A stretch of 64,000 nucleotides of DNA from Sialis fuliginosa (lineage: Eukaryota > Arthropoda > Insecta > Megaloptera > Sialidae), in assembly GCA_961205875.1 (NCBI GenBank), contig OY540813.1, positions 2,079,001 through 2,143,000 on the forward strand, in the 5' to 3' direction. This document shows, one piece after another, positions 23,227 to 35,414 of the stretch. Below the pieces are notes generated by a model. The model had not been told where the DNA came from. It was given only the letters and a program-made list of their open reading frames with translations, and made no database searches. Both the position numbers and the translations under genes were made by a program. Position 1 is the first letter of the stretch. The number at the start of each line of letters is the position of its first letter.

Positions 23227-24109
23227 TCCTTAATATATATAAAGCTCAACGTCTCTCTGTCTGTCTGTCTGTCTGTCTGTCCGTTAGTTACCTTATCACT
23301 CGAGAACCACATATCCGATTTACGAGTTTATTTTTTTAATTCATAGGTACGTTCTCTGGCCAGGTTATAGGCTATATTTTTTACGTTAGGTAACATAACA
23401 ACAAAGCAGTGACGATAATAGTAAATCAAGTCGGAAAAAATTTTGCCGTCGGCGCGCTGTTTTGTAATACGCTGCCTAAACCGTTCAATATAGAACAAAA
23501 TAATGTATTAAAGAATTGTGTAGAATCAAAAGTTCTACAATTAAGTCAGCGACACGATATGTCTAACTTTTATATTTAAGCCACAATGACTGCTTTTATG
23601 TTACAAAAAAAACATAAAATATTTGGGTTTTGTTTACATGGACTTATGACCTGCAAAACATTAATCCTTATCGAAATAAATGATTTCATCGTCATAAGTA
23701 CTTAATGTAGATATAGTTTGCCATTTACAGCATCCAATTTGGTCGTATAGTTTAGAAAATATCTTAAAATATATTTATAAAGGTAACATTTTAAATGTAT
23801 GGTGTCGTGCCGCATCGAAGCGATGTACATCAGACTGGATTCGCTTACGTTCGGTAGATATTCGGAGTCCCTCGGCTGACGTTTGAGTTAATTTTGTTTT
23901 CAATAATTAACATTTAAATTTAAACAGAACACAAATTATTTGTACTTTTTTCTTCTGATTCGTTTTTGTTAGGTAATTTAGGTATTGATAAATTATTATT
24001 ACAATAATAACTAATCGTGTTTGTACTTAATTAATTAAACTATATTTTTCAAAAATCCTAAACAATAATTCCGTAGTCTACGCGAGCGAAGCCGCGTGGG
24101 CCCAGCTAG
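23227..24109 (+). mobile_element. Non-autonomous Helitron, copy 2 (883 bp)
   Basis: Same start, body and CTAG end as the copy at 19.5 kb, with a shorter TCTG run (23257-23280) and about ten scattered differences. Flanks are A before and T after. Confidence 0.85.
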
Positions 24110-24420
24110 TATTAATATATACCATACTCAATCAAATTATTCAAATACGGGTAAATAAACAAACAACGTAGGTCTGTCTGATTCGTATAGCAAATTATCT
24201 AAAGAGATACAACAATATTGGGAGGTGTTGTACAAACGCCCGCGTCGTGACGCCCAGCGTCAACACCCCCCCCCCCTTCCCCCCAAACCCCTCTCGTTCA
24301 TACTTTATTTGGGTAACAGTATCATATCCACCTTTTATCTGGAATGATCGATTCTCTCCCTTATAATCAAGTCAAGAGATTAGCCTACTTCATTGAAAAT
24401 TGAATTTTTCTTAAGGAGTA

Positions 24421-24880
24421 AGGCGGCTATTACACTATCAAAGAAATATGATAAAATTTCTTTGATCAAAGAAATATGACAGTGTAATAAGTCAACTTTT
24501 ATAATATTTACCTTCATAATATTTCTATGATCATAGTTAATGACAGTCTCTTATATTTGATCAAAGTTTTTTGACGTCAAAAATAAAATGGCGACTATTA
24601 AGTTATCACTGACAGTTACAGTTACATAATTATTAATATACGAATATCAACAAAATCCAGTATTATATGATAATCTTCTTATTTATTATAAAAACCACAA
24701 TACACGGTTGTAAATTCAAACCTCGATCGCGTCAATAGACGAACATCCACACACTGATGTTCAAAATGCACCAAAAAAGAAGAAAATATCCCTAGATAAT
24801 ATTGAGAAAATATTATCAAATATTTTATGTAGTGTAATAAAACAATCAAGAAATATGATCAAATCTTTGTGTTCCATTTT
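24421..24880 (+). mobile_element. Harbinger-like MITE, copy 1 (right end decayed)
   Basis: Left end GGCGGCTATTACACTATCAA follows TAA. The body (ATGATCATAGTTAATGACAG, CCTCGATCGCGTCAAT, CCTAGATAATATTGAG) matches 32423-32927 in inverse orientation. The right terminus after GTAGTGTAATA is lost. Confidence 0.75.
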
Positions 24881-25739
24881 TTTGTGGTACAGAACCCTAA
24901 TATTTTTACATAAACTAAAAATGTAATCAAAGCCAAGATTGCATTAATTATTAACTAAAATCTGATTAATAACATATTTAAATTCGACACCCTATATAAA
25001 CTATATTATGATAAATGGGAAAAATTCATTCCATGTTTTAATTTAGATTGTTTATAATTACTGTCGAGTTAACCTCTAGAATCGACTCCAGTTGTATTTA
25101 TTGTGCATTCAACTGTATAAGTTTTGTCACTATATCTACATGTATGCATTCTATATGAAGTTTTTTCACGGTTTTTGTTATCATGTATAACTCTAGTGTT
25201 TTTTGTAAACAATGTTAAAGACTTGAAAACTCTTTTTGAAGTAGTGAGAGGCATTTTTATAAAGCGTTCAACATATTTAGCTCGCATATGTAAACTGAAA
25301 TGTGAATAATTCACAATTTGTAGACAAAATATATACAAACAAAGCAAAAATGTTCGCGGGTTTTAACATATTTTATATAAACATATCATATATAAATGGT
25401 GATTCAAAATATAATGTACAAATATATACAACGTTTTAGTATATGGAAATATCGGTATGGAGAACCATACATGACTTCCATGTTTTTTCTATCTTTTTAA
25501 ATAAAATTTTTTTGAATTACATATGAATATAATCTACTACTATGAATATAAATTTCGTAATAGATAAAAAACAGATATACTTACGACGGTTACAGCAGTT
25601 ACTGCCATTTGTATATAAACATAAATGTTAATGTCAAAAACATAATACATATTCGTAGAACAACTAATTTGACAATCTGAATTTAGTTGCATTTGTTTCC
25701 AAGGCAACATGAATTAATGACGTATTAATTAGTATTTAA

Positions 25740-26010
25740 AATTCAAATTTTAAGTGTGTTTTTCACCCCTTTATTGGCTGTTTGGACAAGTACAAATAAT
25801 AAATGTCCCTTAGATTCAATTGAACTGCAAATGTACCAAATCTTGTCAAAATTAGTGAGATAATACTCGCAATGTTCACTTTTTAGACGAAAAAAGTTAC
25901 AAAATTTCGAATATTTCCAAAACCCCTGATCCGATTAGCACCAAAATCAATAGGTCTGGAGTACTCAATAAGACAAACATTTTCCCCAAAAATAATTCAG
26001 ATCTTCTCCA
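25740..26010 (+). repeat. Dispersed repeat (CACCCCTTTATTGG family), copy 1
   Basis: TCAATTGAACTGCAAATGTA, AATTAGTGAGATAATACTCG and AAAACCCCTGATCCGATTAG match, inverted, 56640-56875. A short part recurs at 53405-53480. Confidence 0.7.
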
Positions 26011-27003
26011 AATTTTAAATGGGCTAAAAAATTTTTTTGTAATGAGGTACCACACCAAAAAATTCTGTTTCTGTTGTCTTTACCATCCTCCAAAGGCTGT
26101 CCATTATTTTTAAAATCATCCTGTATAAGTACACATATTTATACTTATAAAATATTTTGAATTTCATATTAGGTACATGGGCTGCTATGGACATTGTTTA
26201 CATATTCTCTACATTGCTTTGGAGACTTGAAACTGGTAATGTTATACGAATACATTATTTTATTATTAACTTTATTTCAAATTTTTATGCAAATAAAAAT
26301 TTTCTAAAGAAATCTTAATAATAACAAAACATTTACATATTTAAATTGTTTAGATTTTCAGTTTTCATTTGATACCCCACTCGTTTGAATAAAAAAATTT
26401 TTTTTTTGGTAAGTAACCCTTTTGTCCCCCTTAAAAAGTGTCAAAAAATTAAAATTTTATTTTTATAAATCAGGTATATTATTGATCCACAATTTACTAT
26501 AATTACGCCAAATCTCAGATATATAGGTCAAATAGTTCGGTAGCTAGAAGGCTGACAGACGGACAGACAGACATTGTTAATCGGACGCCAAATTGTAACA
26601 AATATTTTCTAAAAAAAATTGGGGGGGGGGAGGGGTAGACCTCCCCGTATTTGTCAATATACACTATTTAATTTAACAATTGTGATACACATAAAAAAAA
26701 TTACCAAAAATAACCCCCCACCCCCGATTTTTTTTCTGGGTGCGCCAATGTAACTAACTAATTAAAACGATATTTCAAAATGGTTGTATATTATTTACTG
26801 TGTAAATGTATAACTTAATAACAACGACTCCGTTTGATTTACATATACAAGATTTAATTACCCCAATTAATGATTTGTTTTTCCATCTAGCTCACTGGAA
26901 TCATCGCTAACGCGATCACAGAGCGAAGCAACGGGCGTTCAATTTCCTACACTGGACGACTAATTTGATTTTAAGCCGTATATACGAATGTCCCGCCCGA
27001 CAA

Positions 27004-27603
27004 TTGAGACATTTGACAGCTGTCACGGTTCATTTTGTGTCCAAATAAATAAAGAAAATCTACAAGTTGTAATTCATAATACAGGCTGTTTCTTAAATAA
27101 CCAACCATACTCATTATTTGGTTTATTTGAAACAAAAATAGTTTTGTCCGGAAATTAAAACATTTGACAGCTGTCACGGTTCATTTTGTGTCCAAATAAA
27201 TAAAGAAAATCTACAAATTGTATTTCATAATACAGGCTGTTCCTCAAGTACCCAACCATACTCATTATTTGGTTTATTTGAAACAAAAATAGTTTTGTCC
27301 GGAAATGGAAACATTTGACAGCTGTCACGGTTCATTTTGTGTCCAAATAAATAAAGAAAATCTACAAGTTGTATTTCATAATACAGGCTGTTCCTTAAGT
27401 ACCCAACCATACTCATTATTTGGTTTATTTGAAACAAAAATAGTTTTGTCCGGAAATGGAAACATTTGACAGTTGTCATGGTTCATTTTGTGTCCAAATA
27501 AATAAAGAAAATCTACAAGTTGTATTTCATAATACAGGCTGTTTCTTAAATAACCAACCATACTCATTATTTAATTTATTTAAAACAAAAAAAATTTTGT
27601 CAG
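27004..27603 (+). repeat. Tandem array, 151-bp unit, 4 copies
   Basis: GACAGCTGTCACGGTTCATT (last copy GACAGTTGTCATGG) starts at 27015, 27166, 27317 and 27468, each exactly 151 bp apart. All units contain AATAATGAGTATGGTTGG on the minus strand. Minus-strand frames running through the units are a by-product of the repeat. The last unit diverges after 27570. Confidence 0.9.
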
Positions 27604-27739
27604 AAAAATATTTGTATAGAAAGATATAACCGATGAATTTAAATTTGGAATCTGTTGTAAGCGATTGATGCCTTTAGGGTTGCAGACGAGTTCTGCAGGC
27701 GACTGTATACATAAAATTTTTTATCTAATAAATTTTTCT

Positions 27740-27891
27740 GGAAATAATTTTCGGAATATAAAGTAACTTATATGTCCTTCCTCAGGATGCAAGCTATCTC
27801 CATGCCAAATTTAATCAAAATCGGTTAAGCGGTTTAGGTGTGAAAAGGTAACAAACAGACACACTTTCGCATTTATAATATTAATATGGAT
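27740..27891 (-). mobile_element. Helitron-like 5' part
   Basis: On the minus strand it begins TCCATATTAATATTATAAAT, then GCGAAAGTGTGTCTGTTTG, a lepidopteran Helitron-type start. The 3' terminus is not adjacent. Confidence 0.6.
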
Positions 27892-27907
27892 ATGGATTAA
27901 ATTCATA

Positions 27908-27938
27908 TCTCCGGGTAACACCGGGTCTAATGTGCTAG
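27908..27938 (+). mobile_element. Helitron-type 3' terminus ending CTAG
   Basis: CTCCGGGTAACACCGGG hairpin followed by TCTAATGTGCTAG. The following bases are the target duplication of the hAT element at 27944. Confidence 0.65.
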
Positions 27939-27943
27939 TCCAT

Positions 27944-28503
27944 CAGTGGCGCAGTGAGCATAATTTGCGCCCGGGGCACGGTACCTTTTTGGCCCCCTCG
28001 AGAAACATAAAGTAATATAATATACAGTGTATTCCAAGTTGATTAAGACATAGGAAATTTAACATGGGGACAATTAGAAATGTTGTAGTAACCTCAAATT
28101 TAACGATGTGTGATTGGTGCATTTTGAAATGCAGCCACATAATTTAGTAAAATTGTAATTAGTATTTTGAATTCAAATTTATATCTGCCAAAAAATAATA
28201 TTATAATTTTATCTAGGATGCTTAAATTAATGAAATTAAAGTTGAGAACAAAATACTGTTGATTAATTTAAAATTTATCAGTTAGTTTCGAGGCGGCATT
28301 TCAAAATGCACCAATCACACATCGTTAAATTTGACCAAAGGTTACTACAACATTTCTAATTATCTCCATGTTAAATTTCCTATGTCTCAATCAACTTGGA
28401 ATACACTGTATAGAATATCGTCGTCTTGAAGACCATTTGGTGCCCCTCTGCGAGTGGCGCCCGGGGCATGATATACCCCCTCCCCCCCCACGCCACGCCA
28501 CTG
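27944..28503. mobile_element. hAT-type element carrying a nested palindrome
   Basis: Ends CAGTGGCGCAGTG and CCACGCCACTG, with the 8-bp duplication TAGTCCAT at 27936-27943 and 28504-28511. About 384 bp of its interior (28025-28408) is a second element. Both sides of the nested insert carry GCGCCCGGGGCA-like sequence. Confidence 0.85.
28025..28408. mobile_element. TA-flanked palindromic MITE nested in hAT element
   Basis: CAGTGTATTCCAAGTTGATT and its reverse complement form the ends, with TATA on both sides. The arms remain complementary for more than 100 bp (AATGCACCAATCACACATCG and partner). No coding capacity. Confidence 0.85.
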
Positions 28504-28807
28504 TAGTCCATAATATATTTCAAACGAAGACATCAATTTTAATGTGCAGTGGTCATAATATATCACAAAAAACGCAACTTGTATGAACAAAACTGTTTGT
28601 TTAGTGAATTCCAACCTTTACTTGAGACACACGCCCGCCCTACGTCTACTATATTAACAGATAACAAAAACAGAGTGGTTTAACATTCTAGTCCAGATAT
28701 TTAATATAACAAAAAAGTTACGCGCGCCACCTTAAAGAAAACATATCTGAAAAAGCAATTAAGACAGACACAAGTGTGGAATCACTAAACTATAGGAACA
28801 ATGGGAC

Positions 28808-28972
28808 CAGTGGCGTGACCAGGATTTTTAAGAAGGGGGGGAATTTTTTATAAAAAATAACATATATATTTTTTACATATGTATTATTTGGTATACAAAT
28901 TTTGTCCCTTGTTGGTTACAAAAATGGGGGGGTCAGGCCCCCTTGACCCCTTCAAAATTGATAACGCCACTG
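28808..28972. mobile_element. hAT-type MITE, 165 bp
   Basis: Ends CAGTGGCGT and ACGCCACTG, with a perfect 8-bp duplication AATGGGAC at 28800-28807 and 28973-28980. The interior has G7 runs. Confidence 0.9.
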
Positions 28973-29399
28973 AATGGGACCTTCAAAGCTGGGTTTAACT
29001 TGAAATGTGACGCCTACCCTCTCTTATTAATATTATATGAATATCTAAAATATTATCTACATATTGTTTTGCCAAATAATTTGTTTAGTGACATAGAACT
29101 CGGGAACTATAAATTGCACAAACATCAGAATGGTCTTAGAATGTTTCAAATATAGTCTAGTTTTACGTATTTAAATTTCAAATCTTTTCGATGAATAGTT
29201 TGATAAATAGAGCCGTTTAAGTAAAGATAATAAAATTGCAAAAAACTAACCTGACGAATTCTTATGTTAAAAAATATAAATTTTTTTTTTAATTCTGAAA
29301 AGTATATAATAATTAAAATTATGATAAATTAAATAACACTGACATAAAAAAATGATAAGTTTAAATATTATATACATAATTAACAGTATTTTTAGTATT

Positions 29400-29550
29400 T
29401 TAAGAGTTTTTTTGAACTCGGTAAAAAGTGTTTTTTATTTTTTCTTTCTAGGTTACGTATCTTTGAAGTCCATGGTCAGATTCGGATAAAATTTATATGG
29501 GACCAACTCGGGAGTATACTCTTTCAAACAAACAAAAAAAGTCTGTTAAA
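29400..29550 (+). repeat. GAGTGACGTATCTTC-family repeat, copy 2
   Basis: Carries GTTACGTATCTTTGAAGTCC, GGTCAGATTCGGATAAAATT and the AAACAAACAAAAAAAG end, then breaks off. Confidence 0.6.
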
Positions 29551-30214
29551 AAAGTAATATTTTTGCCCTTGTTGCACTGCTCTATTACAGTTTTTCTTTA
29601 GAAAAAAATAAAAATAAAAAACATGTTCTAAAATTACATAAAAACAAGTAAACCTTACAAACGACCATAACAAGAGGGGAGGGGGGTAAAATATAAAACT
29701 TTTTGGACTCTTTTCTCGCTGGGATCTCTTTATTATCCGATTATCTGCACTGAGGATTACAGGACAAAAGAAAGCAACGCGTTTGTATAAAAACATCGTG
29801 CTTTTTATGAAGGGGGGGGGGGGGGTCGTCTAATTAACTGATTGTTCTCGAGATTGCGAAACGCGAGATGAAATGAATATTGAGTAAATAAAGGTCACGC
29901 TATAAATAAATATAAAACAAATTGAAATATGTAATTTAAAAACGACTTCCGCCCCCTTAAATTTAATTATGAACATTATTATTGTCGAATAGAAGGGTGC
30001 TTTTGTAGATAAAACATATTTTAGTAATACTTTTACTTACTTTTATAAGCTACGAAAAATTTAACTTTTTTTTATGGCCTTTGCTTTCTCATTTAGCCAG
30101 AATTTTTTTTTTTTTAAATTTTGGTAACGCTTTCATATACGGACTAGCATTGGATGTTATGTATCCATAGTCTTTCCTAATCTAAGGCTCAAACGATCGA
30201 AAAACCTTTGAAAT

Positions 30215-30740
30215 CAAGGTTAGTAAATGACAAGGTTGCCTCATAACTCTGGCGGGGAGTGGCATGAGAGGGGAGAACGCGTCATCGTGAGGATCTCTTT
30301 GACATTATAAATGGCTGTCAAACTATATTTACTCTTTATTTTAGTTAAGCTGATTTATTGTAAGTTGTTTTTAAATATTTTCATTTGATATTGATAGTGT
30401 ACTGAGTTTTAAATCTAAATTTTTATTATTTTATTATTATAAATTATAGTTTTAAACAAGTGTTTTTTTATGTGTAACCAACAAATGTATTTTCTTTAAG
30501 CATTGATTTCTGACATCATTTTTAAATTTTTATGAAGAAATATTATATGTAATAATTTGTGCTTCTGTAATAAACAATAATATTAACTTTTTTTAAATAC
30601 AAATATCCAAAAATTCAAAATAATTTGAAAACAACTTAATTTACGAAACAACGTTTGAAGGTTCCTCAGGGTGACGTCATCGCACGCAGCCGCTGATTGG
30701 TCAAAAAGTTATGAGGCAACCTTGTCATTTACTAACCTTG
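30215..30740 (-). mobile_element. Mutator-like MITE, copy 2
   Basis: Inverse-orientation copy of 17396-17922 with terminal repeats of about 34 bp that match perfectly (CAAGGTTAGTAAATGACAAG ...). The 9-bp duplication CTTTGAAAT is at 30206-30214 and 30741-30749. Confidence 0.9.
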
Positions 30741-31178
30741 CTTTGAAATATCACTCATCTAAATTCTAAACCAATCCATAGATAACATCACATAATTAAT
30801 ACCCCGTTGAAAGTGCTTGTAAGCTAACTAGGTGCTTTATAATACCGGCAATAAATTACCATCGTGGACACCCATTTGAAACTATATTCCTGTTCTCGTA
30901 TGAGAAATAATGAATTGATAAGTTGCCCGACATGATGGCTGTTGAGCAACACACATCCATTTGTGGGAGACAAATGTAACAACAGAGCCTGCTGGTCCAG
31001 AGATGATTCATGTGCAGAGTGTATTAGCTTGTATACTCGTGTGTTGTTGTCGCATTATTGGCAATTTTCGTATTTTTTCACTGTTCGTTAAATTCTGATG
31101 AAAGTCCGATATTAAAGTAGGGTTTTTTTTGCAATTGTTAAATGACGATTATTCTTAATGTTTTTTTATTTATCTACG

Positions 31179-31958
31179 CCACTGGAGACACTATAAAATT
31201 TATATTTTAAGTGATTGAGGGGTTAAGACTTTTTTAGGATTTTTTTTAGAATAATAAAAAAGCAATCAAATGAAATTTGGAAGGTTTATTGTACATTGTA
31301 CATGTCTTAAAACAGACAAAAATTTACTTTTAATGCAATATAAAACCAAAAATGTGACTTTAGCGTTGCTGCATCTTTTTTGTTATGTGCTCCATCAACA
31401 TCCAGAACAAGAAAAAAATGTCTCGTTATTTACACCAGATTATTAAAAAAATATCGATTTTTGCAAGTTTTCTATCACTTTGAACAAAAAATCGCGTTTT
31501 CGATGAAAAAAACGTCCTTAAATTGTTTATAAAAACCGTAATTACTAAACAATCGTGTGTATTTCGATGTAAAATCTATCTAAGAAGTTACAGTTAAAAT
31601 TTCAAGTCGATCGGATGAAAAATGGCCAAATACGTTATCCGCAGTTTTTAAAAACGTGATTTCGATAAAAATTAAGTTAAAGTTTGAAAACTGTTTTACT
31701 ACATGCAAACGTCGACCTTTCTTCAAGATTATTTCGGTTTGGCGATTTTCGGTTGCTTATTTTGCTTCTGTTTTGGCTTGAGACCGAAGTACCCCCCCCC
31801 CCCACTTGCACTATAAGCTAAATATGAAAATTGAAGACCCTTAATTTTTATCACCTTTTTTTGGTTGCTCCTTCAAATTTGCTGTCACCAATCTACACTT
31901 TTTTATCACCTAGGGTAAATGTCCCCTTTACTCCCACTTGGTACGCCACTGCCAATAC
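31179..31958. repeat. Unclassified repeat-like block with CGCCACTG ends
   Basis: TACGCCACTGG near 31178 and TACGCCACTGCC near 31946 resemble hAT ends but face the same way. In between lie AGTCGATCGGATGAAAAATG and C12 at 31792-31803. The boundaries are uncertain. Confidence 0.35.
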
Positions 31959-32422
31959 CCATTTTTTGCGACTGCCATTCTTCATATAGTAGGAAAGAAT
32001 AGCCGTAATAAAATTGTATAAATGGTACTTCAGTATTACCAGCTGAAATGTTTCTTTGGCGTGATTAAAACAAGTTATGAGAACACAAAGTTCCTTGTTG
32101 TTGTCGTCGCTTGTTTCCAAGTTACACACAGCATATCTGTAGACATCTCTTAACACAAATGTTGACACTTGTTGTCCCAACTTGTGCAAAGTTTTTAATG
32201 TATCTGGACATAACTTCTTCTTGTTCAGATTTCAAGTTACTTATTTCATTAATAATACTCCCATTATCAATTCCAAGTTTAGGTAGTTCTCGAGCTACAA
32301 TACTATCAAAAAGTTACGCTCATAATACCATGGTAAAATATCGAAAATAATTGCATTGCTACAGAAAATTTGTGATCAAGTCTATACCCAAAGCCGTCTA
32401 CTGTTGTATTAGTACGTATAAG

Positions 32423-32927
32423 GCGGCTATTACACTATCAAAGAAATATGTCAAAGATCTTTGATAAAGATTTGATCATATTTCTTTGATAAAATATGAG
32501 ATTTTGTTCTATTACACTACATAAAATATTTGATAATATTTTCTCAATATTATCTAGGGATATTTTCTTCTTTTTTGGTGCATTTTAAATATCAGTGCGT
32601 GGATGTTCGTCAATTGACGCGATCGAGGTTTGAATTTACAACCGTGTATTGTGATTTTTATAATCAATAAGAAGATTATCATATAATACTGGATTTTGTT
32701 GATATTCATATATTAATAATTATGTAACTGTAACTGTCAGTGATAACTTGGTAGTCGCCATTTTGTTTATAACGTCAAAAAACTTTGATCAAATATAAGA
32801 GACTGTCATTAACTATGATCATATAAATATTATAAAGGTAAATATTATACAAGTTGACTTTATTACACTGTCATATTTCTTTGATCAAAGAAATTTTATC
32901 ATATTTCTTTGATAGTGTAATAGCCGC
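32423..32927 (-). mobile_element. Harbinger-like MITE, copy 2 (complete)
   Basis: Ends GGCGGCTATTACACTATCAA and TTGATAGTGTAATAGCCGCC are perfect inverted repeats. TAA stands on both sides (32420-32422, 32928-32930), fitting the 3-bp TWA duplication of PIF/Harbinger. Internal hairpins of AAGAAATAT/ATATTTCTT lie near each end. No transposase. Confidence 0.85.
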
Positions 32928-34019
32928 CTAAGGGCAGTTTTCTTTATTTTATGACTAAACGCTTCGACAAATTTTGATGAAAAACTACCAAACAGTAAAG
33001 GGTTATTATTCTGATATGTGATAAAAAGTTCGTAATGATTGAATGTTTTGTTTTTGAAATACAAATTGTCTTAAAATTAATGATGTAAGCTATATTTAAA
33101 AAAAGTTGGAGTCTGTAGGATCGCGCCAAGCTGAGATATTAACTATTCAACTTATTTGTTAATTTATCAATTTTTATTGACTCTTTCGGTGATTTTTGAA
33201 CTTTTTTTTAGGGGGAGGGCGGAAAATAAATCTCATCCAGAGTCTGGAGTACTCACTGAGACAAATATTTTATACAAAAATAATTCAATTCGGTGTATTT
33301 TTACAGTAGTTATCGTGAACGAAAGACAATTCTACACCCACACGGAAAACAACTTTTCTTTACATTTTGAAGGTAGTACAATCAGAATCTGCACATAAAT
33401 TTTTAACGGTATTAAAATACTTACATTTCTTTCAGAATATGGAAGTAAAATGCATATTTTTGCAATTTAATGTAGCCCTTCCCTCGTATGTTTTATATAT
33501 TATTATGTAGACATTGAGTTTTTTTTCTACACGACTTATAAAAGTTTTTCCTTTTATTCCAGTACTGTCATTATGCGCCCATCTTTTAGAACAAATCTTT
33601 TATTATTTAAATATAGTAAAGTAATTCTAGAAACAACAAACGACTCTCCTTCTGTTGTTTTGTTGTAAAGACAATGTGCTTGCAAACATATCTTTTATTT
33701 AAATTGCTTTTCTTTTGTGGAACAGTTTCTCAATTCAAAACATGTTATATAAAGTAACTTAAGTTTTATGTTATAGATAATCATTTTTGTATTATTTTAG
33801 GGAGGATTTTTCTTTCTTGTTTCGCTGAAAATCTTTTTGAAGACATTCATATTGATTTGTTTTCAATAATGTGTTTTTTATGAGAGCGGAAACAGTGATT
33901 CTGTATGAATTTTTAAATTGAATTGTATAGTAGGTAAGTTACAGTAGATACATATATATTTGAAAAATGTAGATATTAAAATTCTAAACATGAAATGTGT
34001 ATTTGTTTTCAATACTTTA

Positions 34020-34310
34020 TACAGAGTCCAGGGTGTTCACTGGTTTTTGGAAATAAAATTCCCTGACTTGGAAGGCCCCCGGGGGCAAGAATGTGCAGAA
34101 ATAAAATTTGAAAAACTTTTTTTTTTGGTCATAACTTGAAAATTTTACACTTGTTACTTTTTTTGCTCTTCAACTTAAATTTATACACTTTTTTTCCTGA
34201 CTTTCAAAAAAAAATTATAAAATTACCTGACTTTTCAAAAATTTTTAATAAATTCCCTGACTTTCCCTGACCACTTTAGGCTTCCCTGACTTTTTTTAAA
34301 TGTTCTTTTT
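34020..34310 (+). repeat. CCCTGACTTTCC repeat family, copy
   Basis: Starts CCAGGGTGTTCACTGG and contains repeated TTCCCTGACTT motifs and CCACTTTAGGCTTCCCTGAC. Matches 48290-48580. Confidence 0.65.
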
Positions 34311-34690
34311 ACTTCCTCGCAATATCGAAGATACAAGAAGCTTTGTGATCGTTTTAGAATGAGGCAAAAAAATTGATGTTTCTATTTCAGGTTAAAATAA
34401 ACATTTTTCGTTCCGTGTCTGTCTGTCTGTCTGAATCATTGAACCGATATTAATGAAACTTGGTTGGATGGTTGGGTCTGGCTTGAGGATGGTCCTATTT
34501 TAAAATCATCAAAATTGTATTTTTTTAAGATATCTCCAGAACAACATATGTTACATGAAAATTTTATAGAATCTTTTTTGTAGAGCATTCAATTTCTTAT
34601 AATATATGTCTACAACGTTTGTAGTGAAATATTTCCTTACAAAGATTTATCTCAATTTGCTTTAAAAACTCGTCATTTGTTTTTTTTAAC
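34305..34690 (-). repeat. AATATCGGTTCAGTGG family, copy B
   Basis: Reverse-complement copy: starts TTCCTCGCAATATCGAAGAT and ends near ATTTGCTTTAAAAACTCGTC. Confidence 0.65.
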
Positions 34691-34913
34691 ACGAGGAAGC
34701 ACTGTGCATTAACTTGGCAGATGTTTTTTTAAAATTTCCTTAGCCCTGGATGTTTTTTAATGTGATACAAAAATCACCCATAGTTAGTTTTTAATTTTTT
34801 GCCTGACTTCGGTTATAACGACATAAAACCTGTGGTTCATAGAATGTCGCTATAACGAAAATCGACTGTACTTCATTTACACGAATTCAAATTAAAATGT
34901 TAAAAATTGCTGT

Positions 34914-35414
34914 AAGAACAAGATTTACTGTTTTTGTGATTGACGGGCTTATTTTTTGTAATTCTCATCAACTCATTTTACTAATAAAACAAGTAACTCT
35001 TTATTTAATCAATTTAATTACCAAAGTCTGCAAATATAGTTTGTTTTTTAAATTATAGCCTTTTATTTTGTTCATGTTTTTTCTCCAGTAATGAGCACGC
35101 AGTGATGGACACTTGCTAATGATGATAAGTACTACGACAAAAAAGATATAAAAGAAATAATCGTCAAATTTGAAACAATGTAAAGCAGTTGCTATGATAA
35201 TATAATAATTAATAAATAAATTATACTAATAATTAGTTTAAATGTCCACCATTTTGACACCTATTAGCCGATTGTCATCAAATCACGCTGTAAGACAGTT
35301 AAATGTCTATAGATTAATATTCAGAAATGGTAGTAATCAAATATTTCTAATTGAGTACATTTAATTTAAAAATTACCATTACTGTGGTCACATCCAAGAC
35401 TGGTGCCAGTACCT
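34914..35414 (-). mobile_element. AGGTACTGG family, near-full copy
   Basis: Starts within AAGAACAAGATTTACTG and ends GACTGGTGCCAGTACCT before TA. Orientation is opposite to 39057-39578. The outer 25 bp of the left end are missing. Confidence 0.8.

Noticed and set aside
26971-27567. Three similar minus-strand frames suggesting a tandem gene family
   Set aside because: They are the 151-bp tandem repeat read in one frame; the wording of the peptide shifts where the frame crosses units.
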